NCBI RefSeq assembly: GCF_009760405.1
Contig: NZ_WRPP01000001.1
Location: 248,001-312,000 of the forward strand
Direction of reading: 5' to 3'
DNA from: Nocardia terrae
Lineage (GTDB): Bacteria > Actinomycetota > Actinomycetes > Mycobacteriales > Mycobacteriaceae
Length of the DNA: 64,000 bases
Of the stretch, positions 16,554-25,757 are shown piece after piece; the stretch's first letter is position 1; every line of letters starts with the position of its first letter. The position numbers were made by a program, and so were the translations under genes. The notes below the pieces were generated by a model that was given only the letters and a program-made list of their open reading frames with translations, was not told where the DNA came from and made no database searches.

Positions 16554-18173
16554 CTATTCGTATTTTCCTACAGAATCGGCGGCGTGTGAATTCCCGGCTA
16601 TCCGATCCGCGGTCCGGGGCCGGCCCAATCGAGTCGGCCGGGTCCGTCCGCGCAGGGTCACCGATTCGCCCAGCCGCCAATGGATCTGCTCGCGGGTGGC
16701 GGCCGCGGCGATGGTGGCCGCCGAGGTCAGCACCCGCACGTCGTCGTTCTTGGCGAGCTCGCACAGCCGGGCCGCCTCGTTGACCGCGTCACCGATCACC
16801 GTGAACTCGTACCGGCGATCCGACCCGACATTGCCCGCCACCACCCGGCCCGCGGCCACCCCGATCCCCGCGTCGAATTCGGTATCCGAGTACACCAGCC
16901 GCCGCCGAATATTGCGCGCCGCCACCAGCGCCGCCCCCGCCGCATCGGAATGCGGTGCGGGAGTGCCGAATACGGCCAGTGCGGCATCGCCCTCGAACTT
17001 GTTGATCAGCCCGCCGCAGCGCTCCACCTCGTCGACCACGATCGAGAAGAAGTCGTTCAGAATCGCCACCACCTCGCTCGCCGGGCGGGTGGCGGTCATG
17101 GTGGTGGAACCGATGATGTCGATGAACAGGGCGGCCGCCTCGCATTCGGTCCCGCCCAGCTCGGGATCCCGGGTCAACGCCACCGCCGCGACATCGTGCC
17201 CGACATGCCGCCCGAACAGATCGCGCATCTTCTCGCGCTCCCGCAATCCGGTCAGCATGTGGTTGAAACCGCTTTGCAGTTCCCCCAATTCGGTGCCGTC
17301 GTACACGGTGACCGCCACCCGCAGGTCGCCGTCCTCCACCCGCCGCATGGCCGTGCGCACCGCCCGGATCGGCGCGACCGCCGCCGACAGCGTGAGCATC
17401 ATGAGCAGCAGCCCGAACACCAGCGTCGCCCCGCCCAGCGCCAGCACCACGACCGCGAGCCGCTGCCCGCTCGCATGCCAGCCCGCCAGCGTCATCACCG
17501 CCACCACCATGAGCAGCGCCACCGGCATGCCGGTGCCCAGCACCCACACCACCACCGTGCGACCGAACACCCCCAGGCCGCGCCGGGGTCGCGACGGTGC
17601 GGCCTCCAGCACCCGGGCCGTGATCGGCCGCAGCGCGAACTCCGCGATCAGATAGCTGTTGGCGCACACCACGATCGCGCTGAACACGATGCCCAGCACC
17701 AGCTTCGGCACGAACCCCGGATCCGCCCGGGCGTACAGCGGCGTCAGCACCGCCAGCCCGCCGAGCCACAGCAGCGCCTGCATCATGACCAGTTTGCGGG
17801 GCACCGCCCCGGTCGCCGCCTGCTCGGGCACGGTCGGTATCTGGTCCGGGTCCCGCGACCAGTACAGCGTCCGCAATCCGAACACCGTCCCCCACCAGAA
17901 CCCGACGACCAGCGCCGTGAGCGAGACCAGCGGCACCGCCACGAAATTGAGCGTCACCATGTCCGGGGTGAGCGTGTCCGGCCCCGGCAGCACGAACGCG
18001 ATCAGCACCGTGGTCAGGGCCATCCCGATCAGATTCGCCACCGTCAGCCCGACGGTGAGCAGCACCTGCACCCGGATCCGCTGCATCCCGGCCTGTTCCC
18101 CGGCCGGTCCCAGCAGTCGGGACCCCCACGGCGAGGGCCCCAACGCGGCGGTCGTGACATCGTCATCGGCCAT
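16554..18173 (-). CDS. Membrane adenylate cyclase with HAMP domain
   Basis: About 539 residues. Six N-terminal membrane helices span residues about 30-290. They lead to a HAMP domain (SAAVAPIRAVRTAMRRVEDGDLRVAVTVYDGTELGELQSGFNHM) and a class III cyclase domain: FIDIIGSTTMTATRPA with a metal-binding Asp, INKFEGDAALAVFG, and IGDAVNEAARL with the transition-state Asn/Arg. This is the mycobacterial Rv1318c-Rv1320c/Rv3645 architecture and would make cAMP at the membrane. The start is ATG 18171-18173; the frame is open upstream but overlaps the next gene. The flavoprotein gene lies 41 bp upstream. Confidence 0.87.
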   Translation of the reverse strand: MADDDVTTAALGPSPWGSRLLGPAGEQAGMQRIRVQVLLTVGLTVANLIGMALTTVLIAFVLPGPDTLTPDMVTLNFVAVPLVSLTALVVGFWWGTVFGLRTLYWSRDPDQIPTVPEQAATGAVPRKLVMMQALLWLGGLAVLTPLYARADPGFVPKLVLGIVFSAIVVCANSYLIAEFALRPITARVLEAAPSRPRRGLGVFGRTVVVWVLGTGMPVALLMVVAVMTLAGWHASGQRLAVVVLALGGATLVFGLLLMMLTLSAAVAPIRAVRTAMRRVEDGDLRVAVTVYDGTELGELQSGFNHMLTGLREREKMRDLFGRHVGHDVAAVALTRDPELGGTECEAAALFIDIIGSTTMTATRPASEVVAILNDFFSIVVDEVERCGGLINKFEGDAALAVFGTPAPHSDAAGAALVAARNIRRRLVYSDTEFDAGIGVAAGRVVAGNVGSDRRYEFTVIGDAVNEAARLCELAKNDDVRVLTSAATIAAAATREQIHWRLGESVTLRGRTRPTRLGRPRTADRIAGNSHAADSVGKYE

Positions 18174-18214
18174 AAGCGCAGCGTAGGGGGTACGCCGCCG
18201 GAATCCCGGGACTG

Positions 18215-19819
18215 TCAGTGCGTGGCGGCCGGCTCCACCGCACGCGTGCCCGCCCGGCGACCCGAGTAGACGCAGTCGGCCAGCGACAGCCCACTGACAT
18301 AACCGTTCGAGCAGATCCCGACCGCGGCCCGCCCCGCCGCGAACAGTCCCGGAATGCTCGCGCCGGATTCGGTGCGCACCGCGCCGGTCTCCTCGTCCAC
18401 CAGCAGCCCACCCAGGGTCAGCATCGGCATCGGATAGGTGAGCCGGGACTTGAACGAAATATCCAGCAGTGCAAAGGGACCCGAGTGCAGGGGCCGTCGC
18501 AGATCGTCCGGCTTGCCCATCGGATCGGGTAGTCCCCGCTCGATGGCCCGGTTGTGCGCGTCCACCGTCCGGCGCAGCGCGGTCGGCTCGATCCCGACCC
18601 GCGCCGCGACCTCCTCGACCGTCCGCCCGGTCACACTGCCGAACTTCATCAGCCGCTCGGCCTGCATCCGCTGGAACCACACCGACTGCTTCCCGAGCTG
18701 CCGACGCGCCTCGGCGGCCAGCGTCGCATCGACGAGCAGCCAGGCCCGATGCCCCGGAGCGGCCGCGATGGCCTGACCCAGCGCCGCGCCGTAACGGGAT
18801 TCGTCGATCATGCGCTGCCCATTGGCATCCACCGCGATCGAGCCGAAGAAGGCGCTGGACGGCGCGATGAACCGCCAGGTCGAGAGCACATCCATACGCC
18901 CGGTGGCCGCGCCCAGCGCCTGCGCCATGGCGATCCCGCTGCCGTCGTCACCGGCCGTGCCCAGCGGAAGCCCTTCGGCCCAGGGATAGTCCGGCGCGTG
19001 CTCGGCGACCATCGCACCGTTGGCGATGAACCCACCGGTGGTGAGAATGACTCCCGAGCGAGCCCGGATCCGTACCGGAACGCCGTAGCGCCGCTCGATG
19101 CGCGCCAACAGCGCCTGCACCGCCTTCCGCAAACCCTGGTGATACACACCGGGTTTCGACGAGATCCGAGCCAATGCGGCGAACCGTCGCCGCACGGCGA
19201 GCGGCGCACCGCCGATCGTGGTGGCCTCGACCCCGGTCACCCGCCCGTCCTCGACGACGAGCCGCGTTGCCCTGGTACCGATCTGAACCCGCACACCATG
19301 CTTCGCGGCCGACTCCGCCAACGGCCCGAACAACTTCTTTCCCGACACCCCGCGTCCGTGCGCCCGATGCCCGCGTTGCCGCGGCGTCGCCAATTCCCGG
19401 AAGCCACCGGAGTTTTCGCTACCCGAGTAGTACAGGTAGTAGTCATCGGTCGGATAGGAGGTCTTGAACGGGCACAGCGACGGCTGAAACGGCACCCCGT
19501 GCCGGGTGAGCCACTCGATCATGGCCGGCGACTCCTCGCAGAACCGCCGCAACGTCGCCTCGCTCACGGTATCGCCGACCTCGGCCCGCAGATACGCCAG
19601 CATGTTCTCGACGTCGTCCTCGACGCCCGCGGCCCGCTGCACCCACGTCCCGCCGCCCGCGTACACGATGCCGCCCGACAATGCCGTGGCCCCGCCCCCG
19701 AGATACCGGTCCAGCGCCAGCACATCGGCCCCGGATTCCCGGGCGGCCAAGGCTGCCGCGACCCCCGCGCCGCCATATCCGACCACCACGACATCGGCCG
19801 AAGAGTCCCAGGTCCGCAC
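18215..19819 (-). CDS. FAD-dependent oxidoreductase, KstD / fumarate-reductase family
   Basis: About 534 residues. The N-terminal dinucleotide fold is ADVVVVGYGGAGVAAALAARESGADVLALDR, followed by GGATALSGGIVYAGGG. The C-terminal FAD-closing segment is GLFAAGRAAVGICSNGYVSGLSLADCVYSGRRAG. This fold includes 3-ketosteroid delta-1-dehydrogenases and fumarate reductases. A KstR-type site 57 bp upstream favours a steroid substrate; that is an inference. The start is GTG 19817-19819, well spaced from GGAAGGTGG; GTG 19831 is also possible. The open frame beyond is not coding. Several Tyr near FKTSYPTDDYYLYYSG could be catalytic. Confidence 0.8.
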   Translation of the reverse strand: MRTWDSSADVVVVGYGGAGVAAALAARESGADVLALDRYLGGGATALSGGIVYAGGGTWVQRAAGVEDDVENMLAYLRAEVGDTVSEATLRRFCEESPAMIEWLTRHGVPFQPSLCPFKTSYPTDDYYLYYSGSENSGGFRELATPRQRGHRAHGRGVSGKKLFGPLAESAAKHGVRVQIGTRATRLVVEDGRVTGVEATTIGGAPLAVRRRFAALARISSKPGVYHQGLRKAVQALLARIERRYGVPVRIRARSGVILTTGGFIANGAMVAEHAPDYPWAEGLPLGTAGDDGSGIAMAQALGAATGRMDVLSTWRFIAPSSAFFGSIAVDANGQRMIDESRYGAALGQAIAAAPGHRAWLLVDATLAAEARRQLGKQSVWFQRMQAERLMKFGSVTGRTVEEVAARVGIEPTALRRTVDAHNRAIERGLPDPMGKPDDLRRPLHSGPFALLDISFKSRLTYPMPMLTLGGLLVDEETGAVRTESGASIPGLFAAGRAAVGICSNGYVSGLSLADCVYSGRRAGTRAVEPAATH

Positions 19820-19875
19820 CGTTGCGACCACCTTCCCGCACGAAAAACCGGCTAGCACTGCCCGAATCACCGAAC

Positions 19876-19889
19876 TATAACGCGTTCTA
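19876..19889. promoter_or_regulatory. KstR-type binding site
   Basis: On the minus strand the sequence is TAGAACGCGTTATA, an exact match to TnnAACnnGTTnnA, the recalled KstR sterol-regulon consensus. It lies 57 bp upstream of the flavoprotein start and 64 bp upstream of the divergent polymerase gene. Either gene could be the target; the flavoprotein is the more sensible one. Confidence 0.65.
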
Positions 19890-19952
19890 ATTCTCCGTGT
19901 CGTCCCGCGTCGCGGCATGCGGATGCCCGGAATGCCGGTTACCGTCGAACGG

Positions 19953-20918
19953 GTGGCCAGCAAGTCAGCGGCGCCGGCGATCGAGATAACGGTCGGCGAC
20001 CACAACGTGCGCGTGTCCAATCCGGACCGGGTGTACTTCCCCGAGACCGGAGCGACCAAGCTCGACCTGGCGCAGTACTACCTGAGCGTCGGCGACGGCA
20101 TCGTCAACGCCCTCCGCGACCGCCCATGCATGCTGCACCGCTTCCCCAAGGGCCTCCCCGGCGGCAAGGTCCACCAAAAACGCCTCCCCGCGGGCGCACC
20201 CGACTGGATCCCCACCGTCCAGCTCTACTTCCCTCGCTACGGCCGCACCGCCGACGAACTGTGCGTCGACAAATTGGCCGACGTGATCTGGGCAGTCCAG
20301 ATGTCGACCGTCGAATTCCACCCCTGGAACTCCCGCCGCTTCGACACCGAACTCCCCGACGAGTGGCGCATCGACCTCGACCCCATGCCCGACTGCCCGT
20401 GGTCGCGTGTCCAACGCGTGGCCGACGTGGCGCACGAGGTGCTCGACGAGTTGGGAGCCGTCGGCTGGCCGAAAACCTCCGGCGGCAAAGGCTTACACAT
20501 CTACGTCCGGGTTTCCCCGACCCACGGATTTCAAGACCTCCGCCGAGCCGCCCTCGCGTTCGCCCGCGAAGTGGAACGCCGCGCCCCCTCCGACGTCACC
20601 ACCGCCTGGTGGCGCAAGGACCGCGACCCGGCCCAACTCTTCGTCGACTACAACCAAAACGCGCGGGACCACACCATCGCCGCCGCCTACTCCGTGCGAG
20701 GCGTCCCGCAGGCGACGGTCTCGACCCCGGTGCGCTGGAACGAAATCCCTGATATCCACCCCGCCGACTTCACCATGAAAACCGTTCCCGCCCGCTACGC
20801 GGAACTGGGTGATCTCCATGCGGGCATCGACGAGGCAGTCTTCGACATCGACCCGCTACTCGAGTGGGCCGAACGGGACAAGATCGAAGTCGACCTCGAC
20901 GAGGAACCCGGCGACTAG
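19953..20918 (+). CDS. LigD-type polymerase domain protein (Prim-PolC-like primase-polymerase)
   Basis: About 321 residues with the LigD polymerase fold. Recognisable parts are SNPDRVYFPETGATKLDLAQYY, CMLHRFPKGL, HQKRLPAGAP, the catalytic DLDP in WRIDLDPMP, TSGGKGLHIYV, and DYNQNARDHTIAAAYSVRG. It closely follows the sequence I recall for mycobacterial Rv3730c, a stand-alone DNA-repair primase-polymerase without ligase or nuclease domains. GTG 19953 (ASKSAAPAIEI) matches that protein's start; ATG 19917, 19923 and 19932 are in-frame alternatives. It is divergent from the flavoprotein gene. Confidence 0.87.
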   Translation: MASKSAAPAIEITVGDHNVRVSNPDRVYFPETGATKLDLAQYYLSVGDGIVNALRDRPCMLHRFPKGLPGGKVHQKRLPAGAPDWIPTVQLYFPRYGRTADELCVDKLADVIWAVQMSTVEFHPWNSRRFDTELPDEWRIDLDPMPDCPWSRVQRVADVAHEVLDELGAVGWPKTSGGKGLHIYVRVSPTHGFQDLRRAALAFAREVERRAPSDVTTAWWRKDRDPAQLFVDYNQNARDHTIAAAYSVRGVPQATVSTPVRWNEIPDIHPADFTMKTVPARYAELGDLHAGIDEAVFDIDPLLEWAERDKIEVDLDEEPGD

Positions 20919-20945
20919 CGCTGGTGGCGCGGTGCATCGGGGGTG

Positions 20946-21593
20946 TCAGAGTTCGTCGGTGGTGATCAGTCCGTCGCGGATGGCGCGGGCGACCAATGCG
21001 GCCTTGGTGGGGGCGGAGCGGCCGACGGAGGCGTATTTGGCGCGGATGCGTTCGAGGTAGGTGTTGACCGTGCCGACTGTGATGTAGAGCTGCTGGGCCA
21101 CCAGGGCTTTGGATTCGGTTTGGAACCAGGCCAGCAGGACTTCGCGTTCGCGTTGGGAGAGTTTGGGGCGGTCGTCGGCGTCGGTGCTCATGGCGCGGGC
21201 CATGGTCGGGCTGAGGTAGGGGCGGACCTCGGCGGCGGCGTGCAGGGCGGCGATGAGGTGTTCGCGGCCTTCGGTTTTGGAGAGGTAGGTGACCACGCCG
21301 AGGTCGAGGCAGTCCCGGACCAGGTGGGGTTCGGTGTGCTGGGAGTAGACGACGACGCGGTGGCCGCGGGTGCAGATGGTGGACAGGGCGGTGAGATCCG
21401 GTGCGCGCTGGTCGAATTGGAGGTCCAGGACGATCGCGTCCAGGTTGCCGCGGTCCGGGCCGGCGGAGGCGAGGAAGGCCGTTGGGTCTGGGTGGTCGGC
21501 GGCCACCAGGATGTGCGGTTCGGCGGCCGCGCACCAGCCGCGCACCCCGTCGCGGATCAGTGGGTGGTCGTCGACGATGGCGATGCGGATCAT
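20946..21593 (-). CDS. LuxR/NarL-type response regulator
   Basis: 215 residues. The receiver domain has MIRIAIVDDHPLIRDGV with the acidic pair, a phospho-acceptor Asp in IVLDLQF (about residue 57), Ser/Thr at VVVYSQH, and Lys in YLSKTEG. A C-terminal LuxR helix-turn-helix follows (LSQREREVLLAWFQTESKALVAQQLYITVGTVNTYLERIRAKYA). The start codon overlaps the stop of the sensor-kinase gene (ATGA), so the two are translationally coupled. The last codons (RDGLITTDEL) fit the family length. Confidence 0.9.
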   Translation of the reverse strand: MIRIAIVDDHPLIRDGVRGWCAAAEPHILVAADHPDPTAFLASAGPDRGNLDAIVLDLQFDQRAPDLTALSTICTRGHRVVVYSQHTEPHLVRDCLDLGVVTYLSKTEGREHLIAALHAAAEVRPYLSPTMARAMSTDADDRPKLSQREREVLLAWFQTESKALVAQQLYITVGTVNTYLERIRAKYASVGRSAPTKAALVARAIRDGLITTDEL

Positions 21594-23836
21594 CGGGCTT
21601 CCTCCAGCTCGAAGCGGTGATGCAGTCGCGCCCAGAGCAATTCGCCCGCGGTGACCACCTCGGTGTGCACGGCGGAGTCGGTCAGGGTGGACAGGCGGTC
21701 CAGCGTCTCGACCGGGCAATCGCCCAGGGCGCTGACGGTGCAGCCGGCGGCGTCCGCGGTCACCACCACCCGCGCATGGGAACGGCTGGCGTCCAACATG
21801 ATCCGCGTCGCGGCCACCAGATGACCTCGCACCGCGTCGGGCAGGTCGGGGTGGTCGGGCGCGGCCTCCACGGTGACCGCGACCCCGCGCCGTTCGGCAT
21901 CGTCGATCCCGGCGCGCAGATCCGCGAGCAGCGGATGCGCGACACCGTCCTGCTGGGTGAACAGCCGCCGCAGCCGGGCATACTCGGTCCGGGCCGCCGC
22001 CTGCGTTCCCGGAGCGGCCGGATCCAGCGTGCCATCGGCCAAACCCCGTAGCAGCGGCGTGAATTCGGTCAGCAGCTCCCGATACCGCCGCAGGCACTCC
22101 TGCTCGTGCATGCGCCCGACCGCGTCGGTGGTCCGATGCCGCAACCGTTCCCGATGCAGCGCCGCCGCCTGCCGCGCCGCCCGATCCAGCGTGGCCGCGA
22201 ACCAGGCGGTGAACACCTGCAGGAAGAAGATGGCCGCCGTGTGATACCCGAGCGCCGTGAGATTCTCCGCACTCGGCGCACGCCCCAGCACCACCGCGCA
22301 CACCAGCACCCACCAGGCCGTCAGCGCCGACAGCGACAGTCGCGGCGGCAGCCGGAAGCCGAGCGCGACCACCGTCCACCCCGAGGCCCCGATCGACCAG
22401 TTCGCCCCCGCGAGAACGGCATCCGCCGGCAGCCACGCGGTGAGCACGAGCGACCCCGCGATCGCCGCACCCATCAACGCGAGCGTGACCGGCTCCCGGC
22501 GGCGCGGTGTCAGCGCGGCCAGCGCGCACCCCACATTGATCGCGACCAGCAGCGCGTTCACCAAGGCGGGTGGCGTCGAAGCGGCAGTGGTGAGCGTCGA
22601 CTGCAGCAAGGTGTCCACCACCGCGATCCCCACCATGCCGTGGCCGAAACTCCGTCCGAGCCGCGCGATTCCCGCGCTGGTCTCCGATTCGTCGAGCGAA
22701 TCGCCCTCGGCGGCAACGGTCTCGATGACGTGCCAGGTCAGCCGGATCTCGGTCCCGCTGCCGCGAACGCTGGTGATCTCGGCGCTGCCGCCCACGCCTT
22801 CCAGCCGCTCGACGATCGAATGCCGGATGCCGTAGCGATCGGCCCCGGGATCCCCGTCGAAGCCGATGCCGTTGTCGGTGATGACCAGCCGCCCCGGCGC
22901 GGCGTCGATCAGAACGCGCGACGCGTGGGCGTGCCGGTCGATATTGGTGAGCGCCTCGCGCGCCGCGGCCGTGACCGTCCACGCCAGTGCCCGCCGGATC
23001 GGCAGCGGACCCGGCGCGCGCATCGTCACCGGTGTCGCGCCTTCGGAACTCAACTCGCGCAGCAACTCCGCCAGATCGACCTCGGAGTCGTCGCCCGGCA
23101 GCGGGATGCCCGACTCCAGCACGGTGAGATCCCGCGCGGCCTGCCGGGCGATGCGTTCGGGATCCGCGGCCGCGCCCTGCCCCACCATCAACAGCGTGGC
23201 CGCCGCGGTGTCGTGCATGACCGCCCACTGCTCGTGCTCGTAGCGCCGCCGCGCGGCCGCGACCTGTCCCGCGACGCGGGAGTCCGCGGCGGCGCTCACG
23301 GTCGCGTCGTGCACGGTCGCCGCCCGCAGCACCACCCGGCGCACACCCACCGCCAGCAGCCACTCCACCACCAGATAGGCGACCGCCATATCGGACAGGA
23401 AACCCCACGGCGTGAGCCCCGGCGTCGCGCGATTGGCGTAATAGAGCAGCCCCAGGACCAGCGCGGTCACCGCGGCGGACACCCGCACGCGTTCCGCGAT
23501 GCCCACCGAGATCACCGTTGCCGCCACGACTTTCACATCGATGAGGTCCTTGGTCGAGACTCCCGACGCGGCCACGCTGACCGTGCCCAGCAGATAGATC
23601 GACACCACCGCGATATCCGCGGCGGTCCACCACGGACCGAGTCGCCGCCCCCACAGCCGGCTCGCCGACCACACCGCCAGCAGCACGGTCACCGCCCGCC
23701 CCGGCCCCGGATCCGCGGCACCGCTCAGCAGATGGACGACGGTGAGCAGCAGGCAGGCCGCGTGCCGGAATCGGATGGCGAGCCACATGGCTTCCTGCGC
23801 GACCGCGGCATGGGTCGGGTCGGCGTCGCGCGGCAC
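21590..23836 (-). CDS. Sensor histidine kinase with a second, degenerate membrane/ATPase-like half
   Basis: About 748 residues from GTG 23834-23836. ATG 23788 behind AGGAAG is a shorter alternative; the frame is open to 24109 but that part is Arg/Pro-rich and unlikely. Five or six N-terminal membrane helices precede a HisKA_3-like box (HEQWAVMHDTAAATLL, His near 208), an N-box (REALTNIDRHAHA near 290) and G-boxes (DNGIGFDGDPGADRYGIRHSIVERL). A second set of membrane helices then begins near residue 405, followed by a helical region and a degenerate ATPase-like tail. Standard NarX-type kinases end after the first ATPase. It is coupled to the response regulator. Confidence 0.82.
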   Translation of the reverse strand: MPRDADPTHAAVAQEAMWLAIRFRHAACLLLTVVHLLSGAADPGPGRAVTVLLAVWSASRLWGRRLGPWWTAADIAVVSIYLLGTVSVAASGVSTKDLIDVKVVAATVISVGIAERVRVSAAVTALVLGLLYYANRATPGLTPWGFLSDMAVAYLVVEWLLAVGVRRVVLRAATVHDATVSAAADSRVAGQVAAARRRYEHEQWAVMHDTAAATLLMVGQGAAADPERIARQAARDLTVLESGIPLPGDDSEVDLAELLRELSSEGATPVTMRAPGPLPIRRALAWTVTAAAREALTNIDRHAHASRVLIDAAPGRLVITDNGIGFDGDPGADRYGIRHSIVERLEGVGGSAEITSVRGSGTEIRLTWHVIETVAAEGDSLDESETSAGIARLGRSFGHGMVGIAVVDTLLQSTLTTAASTPPALVNALLVAINVGCALAALTPRRREPVTLALMGAAIAGSLVLTAWLPADAVLAGANWSIGASGWTVVALGFRLPPRLSLSALTAWWVLVCAVVLGRAPSAENLTALGYHTAAIFFLQVFTAWFAATLDRAARQAAALHRERLRHRTTDAVGRMHEQECLRRYRELLTEFTPLLRGLADGTLDPAAPGTQAAARTEYARLRRLFTQQDGVAHPLLADLRAGIDDAERRGVAVTVEAAPDHPDLPDAVRGHLVAATRIMLDASRSHARVVVTADAAGCTVSALGDCPVETLDRLSTLTDSAVHTEVVTAGELLWARLHHRFELEEAR

Positions 23837-24133
23837 CCGGACACGGTACCGAACCGAATCCGAACCAGCATGGCATCGCCGTCGGAAGGTGCGCTGTCCG
23901 TCGAACGCACGACAGACAGACCCGTCCGGCTCGGGAATCGTCTGATGGTGCGGAGTGGTGTCGGGTCCGGCCCGTGCCACTGCCGCGCCCGCGGCCGTTG
24001 GCGGGCGGGGAGTCAACGGCCGCCGGGGTAACCGCCCGGCCTCCCGGGTTTCCCGCCGCCGACCGCATACGCTGTCGAGTGATTTCGAACAGGTAGTCCT
24101 CCCTATCACGACGCTGTCTTAGGAAGAGGCCCC

Positions 24134-24244
24134 ATGAGTAGCGAAATCCTCAACCTCGGCTCGTCCGCACTGGACCTGACGAGCACCGTCACCGGCATCG
24201 TCGCGAACGTCGTCGGCATCCTGCGGGCCTTCATCCCGCTCTGA
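24134..24244 (+). CDS. 36-residue amphipathic/hydrophobic peptide
   Basis: ATG 24134 lies four bases after AGGAAGAGG. The peptide starts MSSEILNLGSSALDLTST, continues VTGIVANVVGILRAFIPL and stops at 24244. It has two acidic residues and one Arg, with a C-terminal half made almost wholly of Ile, Val, Leu, Ala and Gly. No signal peptide cleavage site or lipobox is present. It sits alone between the divergent two-component operon and the lipase-maturation-factor gene. Small helical peptides of this size form cell-wall channels (PorA/PorH of corynebacteria) or act as toxins; no homology to either can be claimed. Confidence 0.6.
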   Translation: MSSEILNLGSSALDLTSTVTGIVANVVGILRAFIPL

Positions 24245-24302
24245 TCCGCAGTAGGCTCGGCCTTGGACGGGAGATGACTCGAGCCGGCGCAGGAGGCGCG
24301 GG

Positions 24303-25751
24303 ATGGCGTGGTTCATCGCACCGGAATATTGGTTCGCGCGGCAGGTGCTCGAGCGCGGGGTGGCCGTCGTGTACGTGCTCGCGTTCGTGGCGGCGGCCCG
24401 GCAGTTCAAGGCGCTGATCGGGGCGGACGGCATGTTGCCGGTCCCGCGCTACCTGGCCCGGCGGCCGTTTCGGGTGGCTCCGAGCGTGTTCCAGTGGCAC
24501 TACTCCGACCGGTTCTTCGCGATCGTCGCGTGGGGCGGGGCGGTGGTGTCGGCGGCCCTGGTCGGTGGCGCGGCCGATGTCGTTCCGCTGTGGGCGGCGA
24601 TGGCGCTCTGGCTGCTGGTCTGGGTCCTGTACCTGTCGATCGTCAATGTGGGTCAGGTCTGGTACTCCTTCGGCTGGGAATCCCTGCTGCTCGAGGCCGG
24701 TTTCCTGGTGATCTTCCTCGGCAACGACTCGGTGGCCCCGCCGGTGCTGGTGGTGTGGCTGGCCCGCTGGCTGGTGTTCCGGGTCGAGTTCGGGGCCGGG
24801 TTGATCAAGCTGCGCGGCGATCGCTGCTGGCGGGATCTGACCGCGCTCTACTACCACCACGAAACGCAGCCGATGCCCGGGCCGTTGAGCTGGTTGTTCC
24901 ACCATCTGCCGAAACCGTTGCACCGGATCGAGGCCGCGGCCAATCATGTCGTGCAATTGGTGGTTCCCTTCGGCCTGTTCGCGCCGCAACCGGTGGCGAG
25001 CGTGGCCGCGGCGATCATCGTCGTGACCCAGTTGTGGCTGGTGCTGTCGGGCAACTTCGCGTGGCTGAACTGGCTGACGATCATCCTGGCCTGGTCGGCC
25101 ATCTCGGATTCCTCAGCGGCGCGGCTGTTTCCGGTCCCTGGCGCGCCCGATATGGGCCGCGGGCCGCTGTGGTTCACGGTGCTCGGGGTGGTGTTCGCTG
25201 TCGTCACCGTGGTGCTCAGCTACCTGCCGGTCCGCAATATGTTGTCGCGTCGGCAGCGAATGAACCAGTCCTACAATCCTTTTCACCTCATCAATACCTT
25301 CGGGGCGTTCGGCAGCATCGACCGCGTTCGCTACGAGGTGGTGGTCGAAGGAACCGATGAGACGGTGCTGACCGAGCACACGCACTGGTCGGAGTACGAG
25401 TTCAAGGGCAAACCCGGTGACCCGCACCGGCTTCCGCGCCAGTGGGCTCCCTACCATCTACGCCTGGACTGGATGCTGTGGTTCGCGGCGCACTCGCCGA
25501 CCTATGCGCGGCCCTGGTTCCCCGAATTCCTGGAGCGCCTGCTGCGCAACGATCCCGCGACCCTGCGCCTGCTGCGCCGCAACCCGTTCCCCGATGCGCC
25601 GCCGAGATTCGTGCGGGCCCGACTCTACGAGTACCGCTTCAGCACCGTCCGCGAATTGCGGGATACCCGGGCCTGGTGGGTACGCGGCCTGGTCAGCGAA
25701 TACGCGCCGCCGCTCGCTTCGAGACGCGCGCCGCTCGCGCGGCGGACATAA
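24303..25751 (+). CDS. Lipase maturation factor (LMF1/DUF1222) family membrane protein
   Basis: 482 residues. The family pattern is clear: WFIAPEYWFARQVLERGVAVVYVLAFVAAARQFKALIGADGMLP, QVWYSFGWESLLLEAGFL, WLVFRVEFGAGLIKLRGDRCWRDLTALYYHHETQPMPGPLSW, and a soluble C-terminal domain with FKGKPGDPHRLPRQWAPYHLRLDWMLWFAA and RARLYEYRFST. Vertebrate LMF1 helps dimeric lipases fold; the bacterial role is unknown. There are about eight membrane helices. The next gene (25758) follows by six bases and is probably co-transcribed. Confidence 0.88.
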   Translation: MAWFIAPEYWFARQVLERGVAVVYVLAFVAAARQFKALIGADGMLPVPRYLARRPFRVAPSVFQWHYSDRFFAIVAWGGAVVSAALVGGAADVVPLWAAMALWLLVWVLYLSIVNVGQVWYSFGWESLLLEAGFLVIFLGNDSVAPPVLVVWLARWLVFRVEFGAGLIKLRGDRCWRDLTALYYHHETQPMPGPLSWLFHHLPKPLHRIEAAANHVVQLVVPFGLFAPQPVASVAAAIIVVTQLWLVLSGNFAWLNWLTIILAWSAISDSSAARLFPVPGAPDMGRGPLWFTVLGVVFAVVTVVLSYLPVRNMLSRRQRMNQSYNPFHLINTFGAFGSIDRVRYEVVVEGTDETVLTEHTHWSEYEFKGKPGDPHRLPRQWAPYHLRLDWMLWFAAHSPTYARPWFPEFLERLLRNDPATLRLLRRNPFPDAPPRFVRARLYEYRFSTVRELRDTRAWWVRGLVSEYAPPLASRRAPLARRT

Positions 25752-25757
25752 TGCGGC

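Noticed and set aside
20946..24068. One long frame joining the response regulator to the kinase region
   Set aside because: Only its last 215 codons (the response regulator) are real. The rest is an out-of-frame reading of the kinase gene.
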